Assembly: GCF_026745355.1 (NCBI RefSeq)
Contig: NC_079205.1
Coordinates: 46,369,558-46,433,557 of the forward strand
Direction: 5' to 3'
Length of the DNA: 64,000 nucleotides
From: Beta vulgaris subsp. vulgaris
Taxonomy: Eukaryota > Streptophyta > Magnoliopsida > Caryophyllales > Amaranthaceae
Shown in pieces: positions 11,047-22,611 of the stretch; the stretch's first letter is position 1, and the number at the start of each line of letters is the position of its first letter. The notes under the pieces were generated by a model that did no database searches, was not told the DNA's origin, and saw only the letters and a program-made list of their open reading frames with translations. The position numbers and the translations under genes were made by a program.

Positions 11047-11128
11047 AAAGTCCCTTACATAAAACGCCACTTGCACACTTCAATCCTCATCCACCCCTCC
11101 TTCCTCTTTCTCTCTCCAACTTTCTCAA

Positions 11129-12385
11129 ATGAATTTCTTCAAATCCGTCTTCGCGGATGACGACCCACAACCCAACCCATCATCTCCAACCTCCCACGAA
11201 CCCGAAACGCAGCCCGAAATCGAGCCCGAAACCCACCAAAACCCTCCCACATGGGGGTTCGTCGGCGGGTTAATCAAAACCATAACCACAAAATCCGAAT
11301 CCGTGATCGAAACCTACCGTCGCGACCTTCAAGAATTCGGTTCGGGTCTAAAAATGGAAACCCAGGTGTTCAAAGAAGTTGCAAGCTCATCTCTCGAAGT
11401 GGGCGCTTCTAAAGCCCAAGAATCGCTTGAATCTGTTGGACAAGCTTTTGATTCAATTGGATCGGTTGTTTGGAAATCGACTGCTCAGATCATCGCTCAA
11501 GGTACTGAGTCCGATCTCGATGACGGGTACGATAGCCATGGGGGTTCCAGTATGAACCATATGAATTCGCCTGTTGGGAGGTATAATAGGTACGATGTGC
11601 AATTGAGAGGGATTCAATGTGATGTCAATACTTATGTGGAGGAATTTGAGGATGCGGGTGATTTCGAGAAGTGGAGATTGGGGTTTAATTTGGATGAGAA
11701 AAAGGATGAGATTGGGAATTTGATGGCGGAGAATGGAACTATGGAGGGGATTTATAAGAGGGTTGTGCCTAATGTTGTTGAACATGATTTGTTTTGGAGT
11801 AGGTATTATTATAGGGTTTATAAATTGGAGCAGGCTGAATCTGTGAGAGCCAAATTGGTGGAACGGGCAAATGAAGACGAGGATTTGAGTTGGGATGTTG
11901 ATGATGAAGAGGAAAACGATAACAATAATGATAATGATAATGATAATGATAATGATGATAATGTGGTGGAGAAGAAGGAGGTGATTAAAGAGGATGAGGA
12001 GGGAAATAAGGAGATGAAAGAAGGTGATTTGGTTGCGAAAGAGTGTTTAGAGACGACGAATGAGGTGAAATCGGAGGAGGAGATGGTGAAGAAGACGAAT
12101 GTTGATGAGAAGGCGGCGTCTGAAGTTAGTAAAGATAGTGATATATCAGTGGTTTCGAGCCAACCGTCGTCTCGTGGAGAAGAGGAGGATCTTGGTTGGG
12201 ATGAGATTGAAGATCTTGGAAGTGATGATGATGAGGATGTGAAGAAAGGGAAGAGAATTGAGGGGAGTAGTAGTAGTCCAAGCAATAAGGAGGAATTGCT
12301 AAAGCGTTTGAGTGTTGCTGAAGATGATGATGAAGACTTGAGTTGGGATATTGAAGATGATGATGAGCCTATTAAGAAGAGTTAA
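11129..12385 (+). CDS. BSD domain-containing protein
   Basis: Intronless 418-codon gene, the only intact gene in the window. Residues about 168-230 form a BSD domain (named after BTF2-like factors, synapse-associated proteins and DOS2-like proteins): YVEEFEDAGDFEKWRLGF leads into helices and the signature F-W pair at about 222-223 within LFWSRYYYRVYKLEQAE. The N-terminus is proline/glutamate-rich, followed by a conserved WGFVGGLIKTITTKSESVIE helix. The C-terminal third is strongly acidic. It carries an Asn-Asp run encoded by a GATAAT-type microsatellite (about 11920-11965) and three tryptophan-centred motifs, DEDLSWDVDD, EEDLGWDEIEDLG and DEDLSWDIEDDDE. No signal peptide or membrane segment. 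The ATG follows a pyrimidine-rich leader. Plant BSD proteins of this layout are poorly characterised, so the molecular role is unknown; nuclear or endosomal-trafficking functions are possible from distant relatives. Confidence 0.93.
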   Translation: MNFFKSVFADDDPQPNPSSPTSHEPETQPEIEPETHQNPPTWGFVGGLIKTITTKSESVIETYRRDLQEFGSGLKMETQVFKEVASSSLEVGASKAQESLESVGQAFDSIGSVVWKSTAQIIAQGTESDLDDGYDSHGGSSMNHMNSPVGRYNRYDVQLRGIQCDVNTYVEEFEDAGDFEKWRLGFNLDEKKDEIGNLMAENGTMEGIYKRVVPNVVEHDLFWSRYYYRVYKLEQAESVRAKLVERANEDEDLSWDVDDEEENDNNNDNDNDNDNDDNVVEKKEVIKEDEEGNKEMKEGDLVAKECLETTNEVKSEEEMVKKTNVDEKAASEVSKDSDISVVSSQPSSRGEEEDLGWDEIEDLGSDDDEDVKKGKRIEGSSSSPSNKEELLKRLSVAEDDDEDLSWDIEDDDEPIKKS

Positions 12386-13824
12386 AAGAGGGAAATGTAA
12401 GTGATTGCATGATCATGTGGTTTTTAAGACTGGAATTGTAATGTGGAGATATGAATCTACTGCCATGTAATTGCTTAAGTTTCAATATGTGCCTAAGATT
12501 TAAATTCTTTGAGTGGTTTTAGTTCTTAAGTTCATTGTATAAAGTATAAAATTGGTAAGAATGCTTTCTTATAATTGACTGGAATACGTTATGCTAAAGT
12601 ACAACCCCTTTTTTACACATTTGATGATTTGAAATCTAACATTGTAATTAGTTATCACATTTAAACTCGAGCATTTTTAGTAGATGATACTTGAAGAGGA
12701 TGGGATGTTATTTTCGGTTTTATGATTAACTTCATGTAGCTCTTCATCTGAATCTCCTTTGTTTTAGTCCATGTGAATCAATACAAAACTTACTTATAGT
12801 TATAACTAAGATGTAAATCATGAAAAGCATACAGATGCAATATATATTGCAAATATGGTCCAAGTTATAATGCCAAATTGATGTCCAATGTCGATTCCCC
12901 ATTGGCCTCTATCTCCCCTGAAAGAATGCGGATGATCCTGGACTAATCAATTAGGACCTATAATAGATTTTAATGGAACGTCATTAGAAAATTGGATACA
13001 TTTATTACCTCATACTCCTGTGTTCGTGTGGATGCGAGAAGAATATGCAATGGGAATTCCTGGGAATTTCTAAACTGGTAAGTTGTTTGGTTAACATGAA
13101 GTAAGAAAAATGGGGAATTGAAAAATCATGAGAATTTGTAATTCTCACAAAATGTGGGAACTTATTAACCCACTTCCCTCTTGGTTATTCAAAATTTTTG
13201 GAAATTTCAATTTCCTTGATGTCGACCAAATAAAATTTAGTAAATTCTTAGGAATAACATGTGGGTATTAACTTTTCATTTATTGTAAGTTGTAACTTCC
13301 CATAAGAATTAAATTCTTGTATTTACCAAATATCCTTATTAATATGTAATGAGTAAATCCAGAAGTGTTAAAGCGTCCACCATTCTTCATATTAACAATC
13401 TGGTAAGATAACAATTGCATCAACGCCCTCTCATAGGACTAAGTACAAGTACAACCTACCGCAAAACTCTCAACCTTTCATAATGAAATCGAACCCACAT
13501 GTAGCTGTAACTTGTAAGGGTGGTAAGTCTCACTAGTTCTCGACTATCATCCTTCATAACAATTCAAGTGTATGCATTTAGCCTCTTACTCGTTTTGTTT
13601 TTAGCTATTGATCTTGTTGAGCAAATTTTATTACGTACTGATGAATCCTGATCGCATGCTGGAATATAAGTAGAGAATTTACGATCTACTAAGTTTAGAA
13701 GTTTTGTTTCAATTACTCCAGTTATGTTGATTCGGATTTTATTGTTTCTTTTTTATTAGTAGGCCAATATTTCAGAAAATTTGAGCATATTCCCAAAGTT
13801 TCCGGATTTAGTGGAAATTTTATA
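12386..13824. other. 3' flank of BSD gene and unassigned DNA
   Basis: The first ~200 bases are T-rich and suit a 3' untranslated region with weak poly(A)-type signals such as GTATAAAG near 12541. Beyond that I see no gene. GTTTGGTTAACATG and related phrases near 13088 and 13185 hint at an old MITE with degraded ends. Confidence 0.5.
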
Positions 13825-14452
13825 TTTCCTCTGTCCCATAATATCGTGCTTATTTCTCATTTTTCACGGGAATTAAAAAAAAAAACTAGTTATTAGGCCC
13901 GGGCTATGCCCCGGGTAAGAAAATGTTCATTTATTAATATTATACTTTGATATGATAGCACTAAATACAACTTGGCATAATGGTTAAAACTTTAGTACAT
14001 GAACTTGAGGTCATGGAATCAAAACCTATACTATGCAATTTCTAAATTTTTTTATTGTACATGGATTACATAAACTAAAACTCGTTAGGGAGAGTGCCAC
14101 GTAGCACCGTTCCTAGGTTACGCACGCCTTTTAATATATTAGTATAGATAAGAGTAGTAAGATTTCTAAAAAAACATATTTAAAAAAGTATTTATTTGGT
14201 ACTTTTGTCTTGAAACTAGTTTTTTATTTTATTTTTCCTTTTGAAAAAATCAAAAAGCAATGAATGTTTATTGGAATTGCATAAAACAATAAATAGGGGT
14301 ACATATTTTGAAAGAAAAGTAGGGGTATTTTGGAAAGTTTGTGTAGAAATTGAAGATAATTTAGTCCAAGCAAATTAATTAAAAAGAAAACAAACACAAC
14401 ATTTCGGGACATCTAAAAAAGAATGTGAACATTGTATTATGGGACGGAGGGG
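13825..14452. mobile_element. Stowaway MITE split by a Helitron
   Basis: The left end TTCCTCTGTCCCATAATA and the right end in reverse complement CCCCTCCGTCCCATAATA form Stowaway-type inverted repeats, with TA on each side. A 263-bp Helitron is inserted at 13886-14148. Without it the MITE would be about 365 bp. Confidence 0.65.
13886..14148 (-). mobile_element. Short non-autonomous Helitron
   Basis: Read on the minus strand, the element starts TCTATACTAATATATTAAAA after a host A. It ends with a GC hairpin (CCCGGGGCATAGCCCGGG), a 9-base spacer, and CTAG before a host T. These are the canonical plant Helitron termini with A/T insertion. A second family member in the opposite orientation lies at 53824-54782. 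Confidence 0.85.
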
Positions 14453-14694
14453 TACTAATTAAAAGGTGTTGATATCTCTTATGTAACATCACCTATCAAT
14501 AATATCATAAAATTTCAGGATTAATATTTGCATATTCCCAAAATTCGTAGTTATTATCATGTAAATGGAATAAAATGAGGAGTGCAACTGTGCAAGTGTG
14601 TTGCTAACCTCAGTCCTCGCCTATCAAAAATGGGAAAAGATTCTCATAGTCATAGAACATTATGATTATTATTTGCATATTCCTTAAATTTGCA

Positions 14695-14950
14695 CCCCTC
14701 CGTCGTGTAATATATTACTTGTTTCTTTTTTACACGATCTTCAAGACGCAACTTTGACCTTTAATATTTTGACTTTCGTATTAATAAAAAATATAAAAAT
14801 TTAATATTATGAAACTACACATTGAGACGAATCTAACAAGATCTCACATGAATATGATTTTTATATATACAAATGAGAATATTCGGTCAAAGATTTTAAA
14901 GTTTGATCCACCAAAAATAAAGTAGGCATTATATTATGGGACGAAGGGAG
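14695..14950. mobile_element. Stowaway-like MITE
   Basis: CCCCTCCGTCGTGTAATATA at the left pairs with the reverse complement of the right end, CTCCCTTCGTCCCATAATAT. TA follows the right end. The left TA is not clear. Confidence 0.55.
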
Positions 14951-15082
14951 TAGTTATTACTTGTGCTTAAAATTACTTCATACATGGTTTTTATTCATTT
15001 CTATCATTCTTCTTTGGTCCTGGGTTTGTGTTTACGACATAACAAAAAAACAAGCATGCTTAAATTATTCTAATATCAAAAG

Positions 15083-15200
15083 AAGGTATTTAAGAATACC
15101 TTTTTTTTTTCTTTACTTCCTTTCTTTCTTCCTCCTACCAATCCTTGAACCCTTGCCCTCGTGCAATCACGATTTACACCATCGAGACACAAGTAGGATT
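15083..15200 (+). repeat. Hairpin module, copy 1
   Basis: AAGGTATTTAAGAATACCTT can fold as an 8-bp stem with a 4-base loop. A pyrimidine-rich tract and CCAATCCTTGAACCCTTGCC follow. Four other copies of this module are in the window (near 19768, 20150, 21010 and 52558). Confidence 0.75.
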
Positions 15201-15338
15201 GGTGTAGTCATGTGTCAGTTCTTTCATGTTATACTTGCACAAGTAGTTGCATTCTTCCATCTCTCTCCTAAAGTCCTAACTATTCCTGCTTTAATTAGCT
15301 ACACTCTTAGGCGAGAAACAAGAATTTTATGTAACCTA

Positions 15339-15709
15339 GGTTCCGTTTAGTTGGATGTAAAACATTTTCAAAGTAAAATAATTTTCATGTAAAACATTTT
15401 ACAATGAAAAATTCAATTGCTTAGCTAATTTTCATGTTTGGTTCAATGTAAGAAAAATCTACGGGAAAAGAAAAATGAAAGAGGAAGGGAAGGGATAAGA
15501 GAAGAGTAAAAGGTTGCTACGGTAGAGGGAGGAAAATGTGTTTTCCCTTCTTCTTGAAAGGAGAATGATTTTCACCTGTACACAAAAGCTCTATTCCCTT
15601 GATAGAAAACTTGTTTTACATTACTTACCAAACCAAACAACGAAAAATTAAGAGGAAAAGAAAAACTCATTTTTCATGAAAAATATTTTACACCATACCA
15701 AATGGAGCC
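15339..15709. mobile_element. PIF/Harbinger-like MITE
   Basis: The ends GGTTCCGTTTAGTTGGATGT and, reverse-complemented, GGCTCCATTTGGTATGGTGT form inverted repeats. CTA flanks both sides (15336-15338 and 15710-15712). The homologous site in copy 2 (near 21229) is empty, which confirms the insertion and its 3-bp duplication. Confidence 0.85.
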
Positions 15710-15842
15710 CTAAGGAGCATGACGCGTGATGGCCAGTTGGAAAAATTGACATGAGACCACACACTAAGTTATGCAGGTAGATTGGTTTCGCTAGGGATAT
15801 TTTTAAAAACAAATAAACTGATATAACAATTAGCATAACCTA

Positions 15843-16220
15843 GGCTATGTCTAGTTCACCTGAAATTTTCTGATCTGAACTTATCTGATCTGATCTGATC
15901 TGATCAGATTTGAACTTATTTTTTCTGATATGTTCTGAACATATCTGATCTGATTTACAAGATCTTATCTTTTAGATTTTCTCAATATATAAGAAAAAAT
16001 ATAGTCATGTGGGGTCTTGTTTGATTCGTCTCAATGAGAACTTTATTAATATTCAATTATTATAATTTTTACTAATATGTAATGAAAGATATTTAATAGT
16101 AATAATGATTTTTAAATATAAGCATGATCTGATCTGAACTGATCTGAACTTATATTTTCTGATCTGATCTGATCTGATTAGATCTGAAATAAGCAAAAAT
16201 AAGGTGAACTGGACATAGCC
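15843..16220. mobile_element. PIF/Harbinger-like MITE rich in GATCT repeats
   Basis: The inverted ends are GGCTATGTCTAGTTCACCTG and, from the right, GGCTATGTCCAGTTCACCTT. CTA flanks both ends (15840-15842 and 16221-16223). The interior is largely CTGATCTGATCTGA repeats. The same site in copy 2 (near 22136) reads through without the element. Confidence 0.9.
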
Positions 16221-16770
16221 CTAGTTGCGTCAGGACTCAGGATGGGTCGTGTTGAAGCAAGTTGATCGATTAGAGACTCAAGCCACAACCACCACACTAG
16301 GTGCACTGGCGGGAGCGAAGCAAATGAAAGGGCCAAGGGTAGTCACCAGGCCCACCACATCCCCTCTCACTTCTCCCTAATACTTGAATTTGCTAACAGA
16401 AAAGCAATAAGATTTTATAATTGCTAACAAATCTGTGTTATCCCCCCTATTTTCTAACATTGTTATTTATAAACTCTACCCGTTAAGTTAATTCTTAAAA
16501 GTATCGGGCTTCTCTTAGTTGAAAAATATCATGTTGTTTAAGGATATTGGTCTCCGTTACTATTAGTTACTGGCTTAGTCCATGTGCACTGGGCTAAGTT
16601 GCTAGAGTCATGATCGAATATGACCATATCCCAGGATGGTATGGGTAGACTCAGTTGACTTGGCTAAGTGATAACCTTTATCCTAATTGGTCGTAGCAAA
16701 CTAGGGTGAGTCATGACTAATGACATTCACTTAGGACTTAAATAATTGATAAGATAGATTGCAACATTAC

Positions 16771-16990
16771 TTGGAGATTTAGAGCATTTGATGATTAATT
16801 AGGTTCATGTTTTGTTAGTTTAAGTCACATGGTTATAGTACTGTCGCGACCTAAACAACATGGGATATGGAGTATATGCTGTAATGGAGCATTTGCTTAA
16901 GGCTAGAGCGCTCGCTCCGGGGTTTTGAATATTGATGAAATGAAGAAACAGAGTTCCAACCAACGATATGGAGCTTCCAAGAAGCAAACT
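16771..16990 (+). mobile_element. Copia LTR fragment, copy 1
   Basis: TTGGAGATTTAGAGCATTTG and a downstream AAGGCTAGAGCGCTCGCTC phrase match sequences at 23479 and 24555. The 24555 copy is preceded by a purine tract and starts TGTTGGAG, so this sequence is an LTR. Confidence 0.65.
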
Positions 16991-16999
16991 GAAAGCATA

Positions 17000-17400
17000 A
17001 TCCTCAATGACATCGAAGTTTATCCTCTGTTATCGCCAAGCAAAGAAGGAGATAGTTAAGGAATCTCATGTTTGAGACACCTTTGTTGCCAAAACCAATA
17101 TCCCATAGCGATACATTGTGATAACGATTTATTTTTGACAAGAGCTTATAGCTAGTCAAGTCTATAATGGTAAATCAAGGCACATCTATAATTATGTCTA
17201 AGGACTCATCAAAAATAGTGTTGTTATTGTTGACTATGTGAGACCAACGTATAATCAAGTGGATTGTTGGGTCTTAGCTAGAGATACGGTAAAGAGGATG
17301 ACAATCGATTTAGGACTGGTGTCCATTGATAATCGCAAATAAGGGAATCATAACTTAATACCCAATAAGACGTTGGGTCTTAAGTTCAACAATATTCGTT
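17000..17400 (+). pseudogene. Copia RNase H fragment, copy 1
   Basis: Frames here read SKEGDS, then YPIAIHCDNDLFLTRAY, then YNGKSRHI, and later VVIVDYVRPTYNQVDCW. This is the C-terminal part of a copia RNase H domain, including the conserved IHCDN acidic site and the YNGKSRHI block. Stops and frameshifts are frequent. It directly follows an LTR fragment, so gag, protease, integrase and most of RT are deleted. The same deletion structure occurs at 23479-24060, so it predates the segmental duplication. Confidence 0.7.
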
Positions 17401-17844
17401 TACTTATTTTGATGATTGAAAGAACAAATATGAACATCCAAAGTAAATTTCTCTTAAAGTGTGATGGTTTAAGAGGATGTTTATCTTAATAAGTCTTTTA
17501 ACTTTATGCTCTGTCACAAGAGCATATTTTTCTTAACAGATCTAGCTATGTAAGTGTGAAGTTTGGCCGCTTCAAGTAGTCAATGGGAAAAAGCTTTGAT
17601 GCACTTATTATGAATTTATATGGATGCATAGCTATAAAGTCTCAAGTATATATGGAAACAAATAGTTAATCTAATGTGTATAATATCTTCAAGTTCTCAT
17701 TATGTGTTGCTAATAGCTCAATCTTTAATCAACATCATCTGGATACAAATTCTTGTAATGTGTATTATACTAAATGGAACTTCAAGTCTTTATAACACTT
17801 TTATTTATGCACGATGTCATTTTGTTATGATATTGTATGCTAGC

Positions 17845-17938
17845 TTTTTTTGTCGCATCGGTAAAAGCTCTTGCAATGCTTTTAAGCGCCGCAATAGCCC
17901 TTTTTCGTGCGCCGCAATAGCCCTATTTCGTACTAGTG
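17845..17938. mobile_element. CACTA terminus (truncated)
   Basis: The end in reverse complement reads CACTAGTACGAAATAGGGCT. Two copies of GCCGCAATAGCCC lie just inside. No matching left end. It replaces the end of the segmental-duplication homology in copy 1. Confidence 0.6.
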
Positions 17939-18825
17939 ACTAAAATTATTTAATTCTCATAATCACATCAAAAGTTATGGTCACAAGAGTTGACGTAACC
18001 CCTTTTTCATATTTCTTATGATGATTTTTCGCTTTATTTTCGCTCAAACTCGTACTATAAGATATCCATAAAAATCCTTATGCAATATTACTTCCTTACA
18101 AATGGTCCTCTATCTCAAGACTAGCTAATTATACTCCAAATACATTCTCAATACCTGAATTGCATCAAGAACACGAAAATATACCAAATAAGAATAGAAT
18201 AACATAACTTAATAATCTTAATTGTATAAGGGAACGGAGAAGCTACACAATGTCCACTTCATACATTTACTTAACTACACATTAGTAGATTAACTACTAC
18301 CATAAAAAGTGGAAAACCAAAGTCAAACTCGATCAAATATATCATTAAAAAATTAACTTAAATGTGGAAGACAATCAAGTTTTAATTGAGCCACCAAAAA
18401 GAGAACATTGACTATGAGATTTAGTACATTTATGCTGAAAAATGTAAAAAAAGAAATATTACATGAACCAAATATCTTATCAATCAATTCACAAACACAA
18501 TCAAGTATTACACCAAACAGAAAATGCAATCAATTAACATAGTGAAATGATTTATTTAACACAAAAGACTATGTTAAGACAACATAAGAAATCCTAAATA
18601 AATTCATTAAACATTCTTTTATATATTTATTTAGTTTAATTTTAAAAAACTAAAAGAAAGAATAAGCAACAAAAATCAATAAAAGAAGGGTTAACGGTTA
18701 AGCGATGGATGCTTAACCTACTAAATTTAGCCAAAAAAATGTCTTATGTTCAAAATTTACCTCTGTTTATGCCTAAAAAGACTAGAATCTATGTTTGAAA
18801 AAAAAAATCAGGCACGCATCGCGTG
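17939..18825. other. Unassigned AT-rich stretch
   Basis: No gene or complete element recognised on either strand. Confidence 0.5.
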
Positions 18826-19259
18826 TAGGGCTGTGCAAAAGCTAGGATCGGATCGAAATCTGGACTGGACCGAACCGAAGATTCCAGTCCACAAAAAATC
18901 CCAATTCCGGAGTTTTGGTTCAGTTCGGGTTGGATGGACCGAAATTTCTATTATTTTAGTAAAGGAAAGCTTACATGTTAAAAAAGTTTTAAAAGGTAGA
19001 ATGTCAGAAAGTTAAAACCTACTATTTATTACTTTAGGATTATTGTTATGAAAATTATTTATTTTCAATGTATCTAATTAATAAATATCTTTGAAAAAAT
19101 TTAAAAGATTTTTTTTTAAAAAAATATAGATTCCGATTCAACAAGTCCAAAACTAAACCGTATCGAAAAAAATTTCGTCCAAGAAAATCCCAGATTCTAA
19201 CCCATCGATCCAGGCAGTTTCGATACAGTACTAGAAGTCGAGAATGGTGCACATCCATA
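18826..19259. mobile_element. hAT-like non-autonomous element
   Basis: The left end TAGGGCTGTGCAAAAGC and the right end in reverse complement TATGGATGTGCACCATTC form short imperfect hAT-type inverted repeats. Subterminal GGATCGGATCG and GACCGAACCGAAG phrases resemble those of the element at 53118. I could not find a matching 8-bp duplication. Confidence 0.5.
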
Positions 19260-19427
19260 AATTATTCGCCTGCATAATTTGCTAGTGCAATATGAACCTA
19301 AATACTCAAAAATGAACTAGAAATAGCAATACATTTACAATCTCTCTTTTCTCTAATGCAACCTAAATAAACATAAAAATTATATATAAATATGATACAT
19401 CAACAATTTACTCAAAACCCTCACCTC

Positions 19428-20191
19428 CTAATAACAATCAAAACCACAAAGTATAAGAGGAATATGAAAGGGATAACCGCCACTTATTTCCCATTTGTCA
19501 AGCTAAATTTATTTGTAGTGGTCAGTGATTAAATTTGGGTCAAATTTGGCCTTATTTGAATTCAATCACCAGGTGATTTCAATTTTGCCGGGACTAATAT
19601 TTTGTTATCCATATGTAGTACTAGTTTATAAAATAAAAATAGCTCGTCATAACTTAGCGTCTTTGCGTAGGTTTAGTAAACGAAGATATATTATGATTTG
19701 TAAATTTATGAACAGAAAATGAACTAAAAATAGCAATACATTTACAATCTTAAGTATATAAAAAAAGGAGGTATTTTGAAATACCTCTTCTTCTCTTTTC
19801 TCTCTCCTCCTAATAACAATCAAAACCACAAAGTATAAGAGGAATATGAAAGGGATAATCGCCACTTATTTCCCATTTGTCAAGCTAAATTTATTTGTAG
19901 TGGTCAGTGATTAAATTTGGGTCAAATTTGTCCCTATTTGAATTCAATCACCAGGTGATTTCAATTTTGCCGGGACTAATATTTTGTTATCCATATGTAG
20001 TACGAGTTTATAAAATAAAAATAACTCGTCATAACTTAGCGTCTTTGCGTAGATTTAGTAAACGAAGATATATTATGATTTGTAAATTTATGAACAGAAA
20101 ATGAACTAAAAATAGTAATACATTTACAATCTTAAGTATATAAAAAAAGGAGGTATTTTGAAATACCTCTTCTTCTCTTTTCTCTCTCCTC
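19428..20191 (+). repeat. 382-bp tandem duplication of an LTR-like module
   Basis: Positions 19428-19809 and 19810-20191 are nearly identical, with only a few substitutions, including a short reading frame repeated at 19525 and 19907. Each copy holds TATATAAAAAAAGG followed by the palindrome GAGGTATTTTGAAATACCTC (19768-19787 and 20150-20169). The downstream copy continues to about 20300 with the tail seen at 52600-52700. The near identity indicates a recent duplication. Confidence 0.9.
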
Positions 20192-20864
20192 TTCTTCTCT
20201 CTCCTACCAACCCTTGAACCCTTGAACCCTTGTCCTCTAGTAACCAAGTAAATGGCTTATGCCAATGAGGCACAAGAAGGGTCGGTATCTTTTTGTAACA
20301 ATCAAACCTTTTATCCTTCTTATCAAAAAAATCAAACCTTTTAATCTGAACCCACTGAGTAGTAGAAATAAACCAACAATGTGAAAGAAAATTTAAAAAT
20401 TCTTTGCCAAATATATTCTTTTAAAGTGGCCATTTTATTACTTACATGTAATTTATTTGAATTTGTTCAATTGCAATCTCAGATAAACTCAACATTATTA
20501 AGTTACAGTCCAAATAGTTTGAAGATAGGTTGGATTTGGACTACAACTTGAAAGTGTTTGTTTATTTAAGGACGCCATTAAATAGATTAAAATGAAAACG
20601 TTGTCATTAACAAAGTGACCATTTTAAAGGGTTGCATTTAAAAAAAAAAAAATCATATTTCCAATGATGCTACTTTTTGTGGTTATTTAGTATGATTGGA
20701 GGCATCTCATTTGTAATTTTTTTTTAATGCGTTTGAGTCGGCAAATCAGAAAAGGAGCGTATTAGGTATCATCTAATCTTCTATATTAACATGGCGTCAC
20801 ATATGCTATATATGCTTCACCTTTCTTATCAAAAGAAGGGGAAAAAAGCATAAATGAAGTAAAT
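20192..20864. other. Module tail and unassigned DNA
   Basis: To about 20300 this is the tail of the hairpin module (CCAACCCTTGAACCC, then GAGGCACAAGAAGGGTCGGT). The rest shows no gene or element. Confidence 0.5.
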
Positions 20865-21288
20865 CGTACTTAAAATTTACGTCATACATTGCTTTTTATT
20901 CATTTCTACCATTGTTCTTTCATCCAATTTCGAAAATGAGCTAATACTTTGTGTTTGTGTTCAGGACAAATAAAGAACAAGCATACAAAAATATATTCTA
21001 ATATCAAAAGAAGGTATTTTAGAATACCTCTTTTTCTCTTTCTTCCTCCTACCAACCCTTGAACCCTTATCCTCAAGCAATCACGATGTACACCATCAAG
21101 ACAGGAGGAGGATTGGCGTAGTCATGTGACAATTCTTTCATCTTATATTCCTAAGTAGTTACATTCTTCAATCTCTCTCCTAACTATTCCTATCTTAATT
21201 AGACTCTTGGCGAGAAACAAAAAATTTATGCAGCCTAATAAATCATGACACGTGATGGCCGGAAAAATTGACATAGGATCGTACACTA

Positions 21289-22048
21289 TGTTATTGTTTG
21301 GTATTTTTTTAATAAAGGAAGGGAAAAGAAAGGAAGAGAAAGGAAAAGAAGGTAGTTGTAGTTTTTAATGTTTGTATGATTGATGGATTTAAGAGGAATT
21401 ACATGTTTGGTTGTCGTTTGGAAAGGAAAGGAAAGGAAAGGAAGGAAATAAAGAAAACATAGGTAAAAAACTTATTAGCTTTCTTTCCTGTCAAATTTCT
21501 CCGATTTTGGGAGGAAAGGAAAGCAAGGATTTAAGACTATTATTTTCCTTCCATGTCCTCTCCTTTCCAAATTCCAATCAACCCCCTCTTATTTTTATTT
21601 ACCAAACATGAGAAAGTTTGTTTTGTTTGTTTTTAGCTTTCCTTTCTTTTCCATCCAAATCCTTCCTACCAAACAAAAGGATTTGGATGGAAAAGAAAGG
21701 AAAGGTAAAAACAAACTTTCTCATGTTTGGTAAAAGAAAATAAGAGCGATTTGACTGGAAATGAGAGGAAGTGAAAGGAAAATAATACTCTTAAATCTTT
21801 GTTTTCCGTTCCTCTCAAAATTGGAGGAATTTGACTGGAAAGAAAGTTAAGAAGCTTTTACCAATGTTTTCTTTATTTCCTTCCTTTCATTTCTTTTACT
21901 AATGACAACCAAACACGTGATTTCTCTCAAATCCATCAATTATACCAAACATTAGAAACTACTACTACCTTCTTTTCTCTTCTTTTTCTTTCTATTTCTT
22001 TCTCTTCCTTTCTTTTTTCCTTCATTTATTAAAAAACCAAACAAAGTG
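21289..22048. mobile_element. Foldback element with ~375-bp arms
   Basis: The left half (from TTGTTTGGTATTTTTTAATA) and the reverse complement of the right half (from TTTGTTTGGTTTTTTAATAA) match along almost their whole length, meeting near 21665 at ATCCAAATCCTTCC. Purine-rich runs (GGAAAGG) dominate one arm. Copy 1 of the segmental duplication lacks it (site near 15760), with TA as the likely duplicated target. No coding sequence. Confidence 0.85.
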
Positions 22049-22347
22049 TAAGTTATGCGGGTGGATTGGTTTGGATGGATTAAAAAATGGGATTATTTTT
22101 CAAACAAAAACAAATTGATATAGCAATTAGCATAACCTAGTTATGTGAGGATGGGTTGAATTGAACAAGTTGATCTATTAGAAACTCAAGCCACAACCCT
22201 TACATTAGGTGTACTACTAGCCTTTTTGCACGCGATGCATGCATGAATTATTTTAGCGATTATTATTAAATTTTATCTAAATATAATTTTGAAGGATGTA
22301 ATTTATAATCATCATTAGTTCTAATTAAATATCATGTGGTGTAAATA

Positions 22348-22611
22348 CTCCCTTCGTTTCCAAAAGATCTTCCTTGTTATTGTTCCCACAGATACCAAGG
22401 AGGATCCATTTGTGTGCGGTTTGGGGTGGGTAAAGTAGGAGAGAGAAAGGGAGTAAAATTGAATTAATAATGTAATGATGGACCATAAGATAGGGACATG
22501 AGAGGGTAAAAGGGGAAAAAAATTCCAAATAAGAAATAAGGTAAAAGAGGGAAGATCTTTTGGAAACGCACTTAAACGGAAAGAGAGAAGATCTTTAGGA
22601 AACGGACGGAG
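22348..22611. mobile_element. Stowaway MITE
   Basis: The ends CTCCCTTCGTTTCCAAAAGA and, reverse-complemented, CTCCGTCCGTTTCCTAAAGA are flanked by TA on both sides (22346-22347, 22612-22613). An extra internal copy of the end motif lies near 22550. Confidence 0.85.

Larger units (their letters stand above)
14940..17850 (+). repeat. Segmental duplication, copy 1
   Basis: This block is collinear with 20865-24540. Matching landmarks include the hairpin module (15083 and 21010), the CGTGATGGCC phrase (15727 and 21251), TCAAGCCACAACC (16278 and 22188), CCCCTCTCACTTCTCCCTAA (16369 and 23043) and the RNase H relic (17000 and 23700). Copy 1 carries two MITEs that copy 2 lacks. Confidence 0.85.

Noticed and set aside
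11818..12285. 155-codon minus-strand frame opposite the BSD gene
   Set aside because: Serine-rich antisense shadow of the acidic tail.
19525..20247. Paired 65- and 72-codon frames repeated in the tandem duplication
   Set aside because: They are identical because the DNA is duplicated. No domain, and they overlap the hairpin module.
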